Below are positions 1 to 7,736 of a DNA stretch of 23,411 nt, piece after piece. A model generated the notes under the pieces. The model made no database searches. It was not told the origin of the DNA and saw only the letters and a program-made list of their open reading frames with translations. Location of the stretch: positions 1-23,411 of IMG/VR virus record IMGVR_UViG_3300033143_000290; one strand, written 5' to 3'. Position numbers and translations under genes: made by a program. Position 1 is the stretch's first letter, and the number at the start of each line of letters is the position of its first letter. The DNA comes from a virus.

Positions 1-380
1 GACCATATCCTCTGACTCAAGATATGGTATTTTATCGAAGTCTGGGCCTGATGCCAAGAAGATGTTTACCGATAAGGTGGTACCCATATCAGTTAACTAC
101 CCCTTCTTTTTCAAACCGACCCAGGACGGAATGGACCGTCCAAAGACCGAGCTTGCCTACAGGGTCCCAGCAAGTAAGTTTACCCGTAGAAAACTCACCG
201 CAACCAACGACGAAGCCGACGAGGATTTACAAGGGTTGGACACCACTATCGACTGGAAAAACACCGGTGATAACTCCTACGATGGGGAGAAACTCAAACT
301 CCTCGTTCATGATGAATCAGGGAAATGGGAGAAGCCGAACAACATCCTCAACAACTGGCGTGTTACGAAAACCACCCTTA
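1..380. other. GC-rich segment at the start of the terminase gene
   Basis: Hand counts give 57% G+C in 121-180, 52% in 181-240, 47% in 241-300 and 50% in 301-360. The value falls to 38% in 361-420 and 28% in 421-480, then stays low. Codons change at the same place, from ACC, AAC, GAC and CTC to ACA, AAT, GAT and TTA, while the reading frame and conserved protein run straight through. This marks a mosaic junction or an assembly join, not a gene boundary. Confidence 0.75.
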
Positions 381-1636
381 GATTAGGTAGTAGAGTAATT
401 GGTAAGTGTATGATGGGATCAACATCAAACGCTTTAGATAAAGGTGGTAGAAATTTTAAAAAATTATATGACGACTCAGACGTTACAAAAAGAAACAGCA
501 ACGGACAGACTCGCTCAGGACTCTATTCTTTGTTCATACCTATGGAATGGAACTACGAAGGATACATTGATTCTTATGGCATACCTGTATTCGATACACC
601 AAAAAAACAAGTTGTCGGACCTCATGGACAGGCAATAAAAAAAGGTGTAATAGAGTATTGGAATAATGAAGTAGAAGGTTTAAAGCAAGATCAAGATGGT
701 TTAAATGAATTTTACAGACAATTTCCTCGTACTGAAAAACACGCTTTTAGAGATGAATCAAAAGAATCTTTATTTAATCTAACTAAAATTTATGAGCAGA
801 TAGATTTTAATGAAGACTCTAAAAACGAATTAGCGGTAACAACTGGTAATTTTCAATGGGAAAATGCTAAGCAAGATAGCAGGGTTATATTTATGCCTAA
901 TAAAAATGGTAGATTTAAAATAACGTGGGTTCCACCAGCTGAACTTCAAAATGTTAGATATATAAAAAACGGTATTAATTATCCTGGTAACGAGCATTTA
1001 GGCGCGTTTGGATGTGATCCATACGATATATCTGGAACTGTTGATGGTAGAGGATCTAAAGGATCGCTACATGGATTAACTAAGTTTAGTATGTTAGATG
1101 TACCACCTAATCATTTTTTTTTAGAATATATAGCTAGACCTCAAACAGCTGAAACATTTTTTGAAGATGTACTTATGGCTTGTGTTTTTTACGGTATGCC
1201 AATATTAGTAGAAAACAACAAACCAAGACTTTTGTATCATTTTAAACGTAGAGGTTATAGAGGTTTTGCAATGAATAGACCTGATAAAAAAAGAAATAAA
1301 TTATCTGTTACAGAAAGAGAAATAGGTGGAATACCTAACTCTAGCGAAGATATAAAACAAGCTCATGCCGCGGCTATAGAAACATATATAGAGCATTTTG
1401 TAGGTTTAAAAGAAAATGGATATGGAGATATATATTTTCAAAGAACACTAGAAGATTGGGCTACTTTTAATATAAACAATAGAACAAAACACGATGCTTC
1501 TATTAGTAGTGGTTTAGCTTTAATGGCTTGTAATAAAAATAGATATACACCACGAGCCCAAAGAGAAATTAAATCTTTAGATTTAGGTTTTAAAAGATAC
1601 GATAATAAAGGAATTACTTCAAAAATTATAAGTTAA
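2..1636 (+). CDS. terL: Phage terminase large subunit, 5'-truncated (nuclease part)
   Basis: This is the motor and nuclease that drives genome DNA through the portal into the procapsid and cuts it. The frame is open from base 2, so the ATG at 62 is internal and the gene begins upstream; 544 residues are present. The N-terminal ATPase core with Walker A lies outside the window. The C-terminal RNase H-like nuclease looks intact: an Asp in GCDPYD (codon at 1016), a Glu in ILVENN (codon at 1211) and an Asp in KHDAS (codon at 1493) match the usual D-E-D metal-binding acidic triad. Upstream blocks such as GLDTTIDWKNT and FPRTEKHAFRDESKESLFNL are typical of large terminases from Bacteroidota-type podophages as I recall them. 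The stop codon abuts the portal ATG (TAAATG). The first 380 bases are much richer in G+C and in C-ending codons than the rest. Family call is firm; the taxonomic link is inference. Confidence 0.95.
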   Translation, partial: TISSDSRYGILSKSGPDAKKMFTDKVVPISVNYPFFFKPTQDGMDRPKTELAYRVPASKFTRRKLTATNDEADEDLQGLDTTIDWKNTGDNSYDGEKLKLLVHDESGKWEKPNNILNNWRVTKTTLRLGSRVIGKCMMGSTSNALDKGGRNFKKLYDDSDVTKRNSNGQTRSGLYSLFIPMEWNYEGYIDSYGIPVFDTPKKQVVGPHGQAIKKGVIEYWNNEVEGLKQDQDGLNEFYRQFPRTEKHAFRDESKESLFNLTKIYEQIDFNEDSKNELAVTTGNFQWENAKQDSRVIFMPNKNGRFKITWVPPAELQNVRYIKNGINYPGNEHLGAFGCDPYDISGTVDGRGSKGSLHGLTKFSMLDVPPNHFFLEYIARPQTAETFFEDVLMACVFYGMPILVENNKPRLLYHFKRRGYRGFAMNRPDKKRNKLSVTEREIGGIPNSSEDIKQAHAAAIETYIEHFVGLKENGYGDIYFQRTLEDWATFNINNRTKHDASISSGLALMACNKNRYTPRAQREIKSLDLGFKRYDNKGITSKIIS

Positions 1637-4027
1637 ATGAATATATATACTAACACTAACAGTCCGTTTCCAAGTCAGGTAGTAAGCACTGCTGAGAAAT
1701 CTAGTATGGAATACGGAAGTCAAGTTGCTCAAGCAATAGAACAAGAGTGGTTTAGTCAAGGTAGAACTAATGGTAATAGATATTTAACCAGTTGGAATAA
1801 CTTCCATGAGTTACGTAGATATGCTAGAGGAGAGCAAAGTATACAGAAATATAAAGATGAATTGTCTATAAACGGTGATTTGTCTTATCTTAATTTAGAC
1901 TGGAAACCAGTTCCTATTTTATCTAAGTTTGTAGATATTGTTGTTAATGGTATATCATCTAAAAGCTACGATATAAAAGCCTACGCCCAAGATCCTGAGT
2001 CTGTTAAAAAAAGAACTCTATATGCTTCTAAATTACAAGAAGATATGGTTGCTAGAGAATATTTAGATTCTTTAAAAGAAAAACTAGGCGTTGACTTATA
2101 TCAAAGCCCTAGCATGGATGTAGTTCCAGAAGACAAAGAGCAATTAGAATTACACATGCAATTAAGTTATAAGCAGTCTATAGAAATAGCAGAAGAAGAA
2201 GCTATATCATCTGTTTTTGCTCAAAATAAATATGATCTAACAAGACGTAGATTAAATATGGATCTAGCGGTTTGCGGTATAGCAGCAGCTAAAACTAATT
2301 TTAATACATCAAATGGTGTTACTGTAGATTATGTTGATCCAGCTTATATGGTTTATTCATATACTGAGGATCCTAACTTTGAAGATATATATTATGTTGG
2401 TGAATTAAAAGCTATTACAATACCAGAGCTTAAAAAAGAATTTCCACATATAACTGATAAAGAATTACAGAGAATACAAGCTATGCCAGGCAATAGATCT
2501 TATATAACTGGCTGGGGTGATTATGATGAAAATACAGTTCAAGTTTTATATTTTGATTACAAAACTTATCATGATCAAGTGTTTAAAATAAAGCAAACAG
2601 ATCAAGGCTTAATGAAAGCTATTGAAAAACCTGATACTTTTGATCCACCTGAAAATGACATGTTTGAAAGGGTATCTAGATCAATAGAGGTTTTATACAG
2701 CGGAGCTAAAGTATTAGGAACTGATACCATGCTTAAATGGGAATTGGCTGAAAATATGTCAAGACCTTATGCTGACACTACAAAAGTAGAAATGAACTAT
2801 GCTATTTGCGCGCCTAGAATTTACAAAGGTAGAATAGAAAGTTTAGTTAGCAAGTGTATTGGTTTTGCCGACATGATTCAGTTAACGCATTTAAAACTTC
2901 AACAAGTATTATCTCGCATGGTTCCAGATGGTGTTTATTTAGACATGGACGGGCTTGCAGAAGTTGACCTTGGTAATGGTACTAACTATAATCCAGCAGA
3001 AGCGTTAAACATGTATTTTCAAACTGGTAGTATAGTTGGTAGAAGCTACACGCAAGATGGAGAGTTTAATCAAGGTAAAGTTCCTATTAAAGAGTTACAA
3101 AGTAGTGGTGGTAATGCTAAAATAGCAAGTTTAATTCAAACTTATCAATATTACTTGCAAATGATAAGAGATGTAACAGGCTTAAATGAAGCTAGAGATG
3201 GAAGCACTCCAGATAAATCAACTTTAGTTGGTTTACAAAAACTAGCTGCTAACGCCTCTAACGTAGCCACTAGACACATAAAACAATCTAGTTTATATTT
3301 AACTTTAAAGTTAGCTGAAAATATATCTTTAAAAGTAGCTGATGCATTACAGTTTCCATTAACTAGATCTTCATTAGAAAATTCTATATCTACATTTAAC
3401 GTTAGAACATTACAAGAAATAAATAATTTAAATCTTCATGATTTTGGTATTTATTTAGAATTAGAACCTGATGAAGAAGAAGAGGCTAAATTAGAAGAAA
3501 ATATACAAGTTGCATTAAAAAGCGGGGGTATTGATCTAGAAGACGCTATAGACTTAAGACAAATTAAAAATCTTAAACTAGCTAATCAAATGCTTAAGAT
3601 CAAGCGTAGTAAAAAGCAAGAACGTGATCAAGCTAATCAACAAGCTAATATACAGGCACAAGCACAAGCTCAAGCTGAAACAGCTGAAAAAACAGCATTG
3701 GCTGAAGTTCAAAAACAAGAAGCAATATCAGGTGCTAATGTTCAATATGAAAAAGCTAAAAGTCAATTTGAAATAGAAAGAATGCAAATAGCCGCTCAAA
3801 TAGAACAACAAAAACTACAAACTAAATTTAATTACGATATGCAATTGAAGCAGATTGAAGTTAAAGCAATGCAAGAAAAAGAAAGTAAAATTGAAGATAG
3901 AAAAGATAAAAGAACTAAACTTCAAGCGACTCAACAAAGCGAAATGATAAGTCAAAGAAAAAACGAAACTGGTCCTATTGATTTTGAAACAGAAAATTCA
4001 TTACAGCCATTTCCAACAGTTATTTAA
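1637..4027 (+). CDS. Portal protein
   Basis: The 796-residue product is the probable portal: a dodecameric ring at one capsid vertex through which DNA enters and leaves and on which the terminase and neck dock. The call rests on position directly after the terminase, on length (close to the roughly 800 residues of crAss-like portals) and on portal-like blocks in the first 130 residues (NFHELRRYARGEQS, LNLDWKPVPILSKFVDIVVNG). Residues about 650-775 are a long Gln/Ala/Lys-rich predicted coiled coil starting with a QAQAQAQA run. P22-type portals carry a helical barrel at this end that reaches into the capsid, so the same is inferred here. The start codon touches the terminase stop (TAAATG) with no Shine-Dalgarno sequence, suggesting coupled translation. 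No portal signature motif can be checked by eye. Confidence 0.88.
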   Translation: MNIYTNTNSPFPSQVVSTAEKSSMEYGSQVAQAIEQEWFSQGRTNGNRYLTSWNNFHELRRYARGEQSIQKYKDELSINGDLSYLNLDWKPVPILSKFVDIVVNGISSKSYDIKAYAQDPESVKKRTLYASKLQEDMVAREYLDSLKEKLGVDLYQSPSMDVVPEDKEQLELHMQLSYKQSIEIAEEEAISSVFAQNKYDLTRRRLNMDLAVCGIAAAKTNFNTSNGVTVDYVDPAYMVYSYTEDPNFEDIYYVGELKAITIPELKKEFPHITDKELQRIQAMPGNRSYITGWGDYDENTVQVLYFDYKTYHDQVFKIKQTDQGLMKAIEKPDTFDPPENDMFERVSRSIEVLYSGAKVLGTDTMLKWELAENMSRPYADTTKVEMNYAICAPRIYKGRIESLVSKCIGFADMIQLTHLKLQQVLSRMVPDGVYLDMDGLAEVDLGNGTNYNPAEALNMYFQTGSIVGRSYTQDGEFNQGKVPIKELQSSGGNAKIASLIQTYQYYLQMIRDVTGLNEARDGSTPDKSTLVGLQKLAANASNVATRHIKQSSLYLTLKLAENISLKVADALQFPLTRSSLENSISTFNVRTLQEINNLNLHDFGIYLELEPDEEEEAKLEENIQVALKSGGIDLEDAIDLRQIKNLKLANQMLKIKRSKKQERDQANQQANIQAQAQAQAETAEKTALAEVQKQEAISGANVQYEKAKSQFEIERMQIAAQIEQQKLQTKFNYDMQLKQIEVKAMQEKESKIEDRKDKRTKLQATQQSEMISQRKNETGPIDFETENSLQPFPTVI
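3646..3693 (+). repeat. Short CAAGCT/CAAGCA-like Gln-Ala codon repeat
   Basis: Alternating CAR-GCN codons encode an alternating Gln-Ala run within the portal coiled coil. It is a low-complexity stretch that could expand or contract by slippage; nothing suggests a separate function. Confidence 0.6.
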
Positions 4028-4036
4028 ACTGTATTA

Positions 4037-4060
4037 TTAATTATTTAATTATATTATATT
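4037..4060 (+). promoter_or_regulatory. AT-only leader, copy 1
   Basis: The 24 bases before the ATG at 4061 match the 24 bases before the ATG at 6851 at 22 positions, sharing the core TATTTAATTWTATTATATT immediately before the start codon. It has no Shine-Dalgarno sequence. It may be a translation-initiation leader of the Bacteroidota type or part of a phage promoter; the sequence alone does not decide. Confidence 0.5.
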
Positions 4061-5275
4061 ATGTCAGAAGTAAAAACAAATGAACCTGTTAAACAGGAAG
4101 GTGAATTTAGTTTAAAAGGTAAAAAAACTAAATTAAAGCAATTAAACAAAACACAAAATGAATCAGTGACAAAGGTTAATGTTAATCCAAAAGAACCTTT
4201 AGTTGAACTAGAGCCAGATGTTAAAAAAGTAGTAATTGCAAAAAAAGAAGAAGATGCCATTCAAATCGGAGAAACAAAGGAGGTACCTGTGGAAAAACCA
4301 TCCGGAGATAGCACAGAGATGGGAGAACCTGTACAAGAGTCCAACGAGACTACTGAAGGGTTTTCTCCAATCAAAGAAGTAGTTAAAGAAAATAAATCAG
4401 AAGTAAAGCAAGAAGTTCAACAAGAAGAGGTTAAAGTAGTTGATAAACCAACTATTGATTTACCTGAAAATATAGAAAAACTTGTAAACTTTATGAAAGA
4501 AACAGGTGGTACAATAGAAGACTACGCTAGATTAAACGCTGACTACTCTAATGTTGATAACACAACGTTACTAAAAGAATATTACAAGAAAAATAAACCT
4601 TATTTAGAAGGTGAAGACATTGATCTTTTGTTAGAAGATTTTTCATACGATGAAGATCTTGACGAACAAAAAGATATACGCAAGAAAAAAATTGCGTACA
4701 AAGAAGAAGTTGCAAAAGCAAAAAGCTATTTAGATGACTTGAAAAATAAATATTACGACGAGATCAAGTTGAGACCGGGCGTAACTCAAGAACAACAAAA
4801 AGCTATGGAGTTTTTCAACCGATACAACAAGCAGCAAGAAATTGCAACGCAACAGCATAGTGAATTTAAGAAAAATACTAAAAATTTATTTACTAATAAC
4901 TTCGAAGGTTTCGATATAAACGTTGGTGAAAAAAGATTTAAATATAATATTCAAAATACTGATGCAGTAGCCGAAAAACAATCTAACATAAATAACTTAG
5001 TGGGGAAGTTCCTTGACAAGGAAGGTAATGTTAGTGATACTCATGGTTATCATAAAGCTATTTACGCTGCTGAAAATGTAGATAAAATTGCTACTCATTT
5101 TTACGAACAAGGCAAGGCAGATGCGGTTAAAGAAGTTGTTTCTAATTCTAAGAATTTAAGCGACTCTAAAGCGCGCTCTAAACAGGGCGAAGTGTATCTA
5201 AATGGTCTAAAAGTTAAATCTATAAGTGGTGCTGATTCTACAAAACTTAAAATAAAAACAAGAAAATTTAACTAA
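4061..5275 (+). CDS. Probable capsid scaffolding protein
   Basis: The 404-residue product is very rich in Lys and Glu and lies between the portal and the major capsid protein, the usual place for an internal scaffold that guides procapsid assembly and is later removed. Residues 1-125 look disordered, with repeated VK/EV/PV segments. Residues about 130-260 look helical and acidic (block LLLEDFSYDEDLDEQKDIRKKK, here shortened as DLLLEDFSYDEDL), followed by a helical middle and a basic C-terminus ending KLKIKTRKFN, which could bind the shell or DNA. Scaffolds diverge fast, so the call rests on position and composition. A patch at 4268-4372 is near 48% G+C, well above its surroundings, and contains a perfect AAAGGAGGT followed by an in-frame GTG at 4289 (residue 77); an internal start there is possible but unproven. 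It could also be a minor head protein. Confidence 0.7.
   Translation: MSEVKTNEPVKQEGEFSLKGKKTKLKQLNKTQNESVTKVNVNPKEPLVELEPDVKKVVIAKKEEDAIQIGETKEVPVEKPSGDSTEMGEPVQESNETTEGFSPIKEVVKENKSEVKQEVQQEEVKVVDKPTIDLPENIEKLVNFMKETGGTIEDYARLNADYSNVDNTTLLKEYYKKNKPYLEGEDIDLLLEDFSYDEDLDEQKDIRKKKIAYKEEVAKAKSYLDDLKNKYYDEIKLRPGVTQEQQKAMEFFNRYNKQQEIATQQHSEFKKNTKNLFTNNFEGFDINVGEKRFKYNIQNTDAVAEKQSNINNLVGKFLDKEGNVSDTHGYHKAIYAAENVDKIATHFYEQGKADAVKEVVSNSKNLSDSKARSKQGEVYLNGLKVKSISGADSTKLKIKTRKFN
4268..4372 (+). other. GC-rich patch with internal Shine-Dalgarno and in-frame GTG
   Basis: About 48 of 100 bases are G or C, against roughly one third nearby. AAAGGAGGT at about 4277-4284 lies five bases before GTG 4289-4291, which is in frame with the scaffold gene. 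Virtually no other start in the window has a Shine-Dalgarno sequence, so this could be chance, a segment acquired from elsewhere, or a real internal start giving a shorter scaffold. Confidence 0.4.
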
Positions 5276-5291
5276 TTAAAAACTATTAATC

Positions 5292-6773
5292 ATGAGTTTA
5301 ATTCCTCAATTTGGTAGTATTATTCCATCTCAAAATCAAGAGTTGTTGAATAGTAACTACCTACAATTTAACGCTGGTGGTCCTGCTGGACCTGGTAGTG
5401 GTGGCGATTCATTCGCTCAACAGTACCTACCAGAGGTTTATGAACAAGAAGTAGAACGTTATGGAAACAGAACGTTATCTGGATTCTTGCGAATGGTTGG
5501 CGCTGAAATGCCAATGACATCTGATCAAGTAATTTGGTCTGAGCAAAATAGATTACATATTGCGTACGACGGTGTAGCTGGTGGTAACGCTGCTGGAACA
5601 ACTGCTGACTTAACTTTAGCAGGTGGCGTAACAAATGTAATATCTATTAACGATACTATTGTAATTCTTGATCCTGCTACAGGATTAGAGTCTAAATGTA
5701 TTGTTACAGATTCTGGTGCTTATGCCGCTTCAGGTTTAGGTGCACAAGTAATTAACGTACAACCTTTTAGTGACGTTGCTTTATTTGGTGTAGCTCCTGC
5801 TTTAGGACTAAGCGCTACAGGTTTAAAGATATTTGTTTATGGTTCTGATTACCAAAAAGGACAAAGTACTGATGGTGCTTTTGCTGCTGGTGGAGCAGAC
5901 CAACGAAGAATATCTGTAGATCCAAGCTTTACTCAATACTCTAACTCACCGCTAATATTAAGAAGCCAATACGTTGTTAACGGCTCTGATATGGCACAAA
6001 TCGGTTGGGTTGAAGTTGCAACTGAAGATGGAACATCTGGATATTTATGGTACTTAAAAGCTGAGTCTGAAACAAGACTACGTTTTGAAGATTACCTAGA
6101 AATGTCTATGGTTGAAGCAGAATATAATCAAGTTGCTGCTACAGCTGCTGTTAACCCAGGTTCAGAAGGTTTATTCGCTGCTATTACCTCAAGAGGTAAT
6201 GTACAGTCTGGATTCACTGCTGCTGCTGGTATTGACGATTTTGATGATATTTTGAAAAACTTAGATACTCAAGGCGCTATTGAAGAAAACATGCTTTTCT
6301 TACAAAGACAAACTTCTCTTGATTTTGACGATATGTTAGCTAATATCTCTGGTGGATTCGCTGGTGGTACTGCTTTCGGTTTATTTGAAAACTCAGAAGA
6401 AATGGCTCTTAACCTTGGATTCTCTGGATTCAGAAGAGGTTCTTACGACTTTTACAAAACTGATTGGAAATACTTAAACGATGCTTCTACAAGAGGTGCT
6501 ATCAATGGAGTAAATTCAATTGAAGGAGTATTAGTACCTGCTGGAACTTCTACAGTTTATGATCAAATCTTAGGAACTAATATCCGTAGACCATTCTTAC
6601 ACGTTCGTTATAGAGCTTCACAAGCTGACGACAGAAGAATGAAGTCTTGGTTAACTGGTTCTGCTGGTGGTGCATTTACTTCAACTCTTGATGCTATGGA
6701 AGTAAACTTCCTATCAGAAAGATGTTTAGTAACTCAAGCTGCTAACAACTTTGTATTATTCAAAGGAGTATAA
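5292..6773 (+). CDS. Major capsid protein
   Basis: The 493-residue product is the probable main shell protein of the icosahedral head. Its size matches the roughly 490-500 residues of crAss-like major capsid proteins, and it follows the scaffold. The N-terminus (GSIIPSQNQELLNSNYLQF, then a Gly-rich loop, then FAQQYLPEVYEQEVERYGNR) has the look of an N-arm leading into an HK97-type fold. The middle is Ala/Gly-rich beta sequence and the C-terminus ends AMEVNFLSERCLVTQAANNFVLF. Codon choice differs from its neighbours: TTC, GGT, GCT and CTT are commoner and long TTT/ATA runs rarer, as expected for a highly expressed gene. A stable stem-loop follows 14 bases after the stop. The HK97 fold is inferred from the family, not demonstrated. 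Confidence 0.85.
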   Translation: MSLIPQFGSIIPSQNQELLNSNYLQFNAGGPAGPGSGGDSFAQQYLPEVYEQEVERYGNRTLSGFLRMVGAEMPMTSDQVIWSEQNRLHIAYDGVAGGNAAGTTADLTLAGGVTNVISINDTIVILDPATGLESKCIVTDSGAYAASGLGAQVINVQPFSDVALFGVAPALGLSATGLKIFVYGSDYQKGQSTDGAFAAGGADQRRISVDPSFTQYSNSPLILRSQYVVNGSDMAQIGWVEVATEDGTSGYLWYLKAESETRLRFEDYLEMSMVEAEYNQVAATAAVNPGSEGLFAAITSRGNVQSGFTAAAGIDDFDDILKNLDTQGAIEENMLFLQRQTSLDFDDMLANISGGFAGGTAFGLFENSEEMALNLGFSGFRRGSYDFYKTDWKYLNDASTRGAINGVNSIEGVLVPAGTSTVYDQILGTNIRRPFLHVRYRASQADDRRMKSWLTGSAGGAFTSTLDAMEVNFLSERCLVTQAANNFVLFKGV

Positions 6774-6787
6774 TTGCATTGTAGGTT

Positions 6788-6825
6788 TTACCCCTGATAT
6801 AACTTCAGGGGTAATTCTTACTTTT
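6788..6825 (+). terminator. Stem-loop after the major capsid gene, likely (partial) terminator
   Basis: TTACCCCTGA (6788-6797) and TCAGGGGTAA (6805-6814) form a perfect 10-base-pair stem with a 7-base loop, followed by a broken T-run (ATTCTTACTTTT). Placed just after the capsid stop, it could terminate part of the transcripts or protect the capsid mRNA 3' end. The interrupted T-run suggests partial read-through. Confidence 0.75.
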
Positions 6826-6826
6826 A

Positions 6827-6850
6827 TTAACTATTTAATTTTATTATATT
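6827..6850 (+). promoter_or_regulatory. AT-only leader, copy 2
   Basis: This near-twin of 4037-4060 (22 of 24 bases identical) also ends directly at a start codon, here the ATG at 6851. Because it follows a stem-loop, it could include a start point for new transcription; no clear Bacteroidota -7 element (TAnnTTTG) is visible. Confidence 0.5.
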
Positions 6851-7672
6851 ATGGCTAAAAAAGCTAAAGCAGAAGAAACAATTGAGGTTGCACCTCAAGA
6901 AGTAGCAGTAAAAACTGCACCAAAAAAAGAAACAAAACCAGAGTGGGAAATAAAAGATAGAATTTATTTTTTAAAAGGAAACAAAACACCTTTAACCCAT
7001 ACGATACCTGGTAAACATACAAAAAAACATTCTTTATTATATTTTGATAGATCTACTGGTAAACAAAGAGAGATAAGATACGCGACAAATCAAGACTCAC
7101 CTTTGGTTGATGAACAAAAAGGTGAATGTACTATGGGACATATTACGTTTAAAAACGGTAAACTAGTAGTACCTGAATCAAAGCAAAACTTGCAAAAGCT
7201 TTTATCATTATATCACCCATTAAAAGGTAGAATATATAATGAGTTTAATTCAGTAGAAGTAGCTAAAGATGAGTTAAATGTTTTAGATATGCAAATAGAC
7301 GCTATGAATGCTGCTAGATCTATGGAATTAGACATGGCTGAAGCTATTCTTAGAGTTGAATTAGGTTCAAAAGTAAATGACTTAGATTCTAAAGAACTAA
7401 AAAGAGATTTACTTTTATTCGCTAGACATAATCCAAAATTGTTTATTAGCTTAGCTAGTGATGAAAATGTTCAACTTAGAAACTTTGCTATTAAAGCTAC
7501 AGAAGCTAACATAATAAAGCTTTCTGGAGATCAAAGAACATTTACTTGGGGATCAACAGGTAGAAAATTAATGAACGTGCCTTTTGATGAAAATCCATAC
7601 TCAGCCTTTGCTGCTTTTTTGAAAACAGATGAAGGTGTAGAAATTTATCGATCTATAGATAAAAAACTATAA
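6851..7672 (+). CDS. Conserved phage head-module protein, function unknown
   Basis: This 273-residue protein has a Lys/Glu/Ala-rich, probably disordered tail (residues 1-32), then a beta-rich section (IKDRIYFLKGNKTPLTHTIP) and a helical C-terminal half (about 130-250, with LDMQIDAMNAARSMELDMAEA). It ends in NPYSAFAAFLKTDEGVEIY. I recall very similar proteins beside capsid genes in uncultured marine phages, always unannotated, but cannot name a family. There is no enzyme motif, signal peptide or membrane segment. The gene is bracketed by the stem-loop after the capsid gene and the strong terminator at 7694, so it may be expressed as its own unit. A head-completion, capsid-decoration or packaging-accessory role is inferred from position only. 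Confidence 0.6.
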   Translation: MAKKAKAEETIEVAPQEVAVKTAPKKETKPEWEIKDRIYFLKGNKTPLTHTIPGKHTKKHSLLYFDRSTGKQREIRYATNQDSPLVDEQKGECTMGHITFKNGKLVVPESKQNLQKLLSLYHPLKGRIYNEFNSVEVAKDELNVLDMQIDAMNAARSMELDMAEAILRVELGSKVNDLDSKELKRDLLLFARHNPKLFISLASDENVQLRNFAIKATEANIIKLSGDQRTFTWGSTGRKLMNVPFDENPYSAFAAFLKTDEGVEIYRSIDKKL

Positions 7673-7693
7673 AAACAAGTGATACTAATATAT

Positions 7694-7715
7694 AGGCGGT
7701 TTCGGCCGCCTTTTT
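7694..7715 (+). terminator. Rho-independent terminator between head and tail modules
   Basis: AGGCGG (7694-7699), loop TTTCGG, CCGCCT (7706-7711), then TTTTT to 7715. The short, pure G+C stem in an otherwise A/T-only spacer followed directly by a T-run is the clearest intrinsic terminator in the window. It acts on + strand transcripts and separates the head genes from the neck and tail genes. Confidence 0.9.
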
Positions 7716-7736
7716 AGTATATAAAAAAATAAATAA

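Noticed and set aside
62-64. ATG at 62 as the start of the terminase gene
   Set aside because: The frame is open back to base 2 with plausible terminase sequence (RYGILSKSGPDAKKMF), so the gene starts outside the window.
24-638. Alternative + strand frames at 24-386 and 444-638
   Set aside because: They overlap the terminase gene in other frames and show no conserved sequence; the GC-rich start of the gene opens extra frames by chance.
6782-6789. TAGGTTTT as a Bacteroidota -7 promoter element (TAnnTTTG)
   Set aside because: The last base mismatches, it runs into the stem-loop, and no convincing TTG -33 element lies at the right distance.
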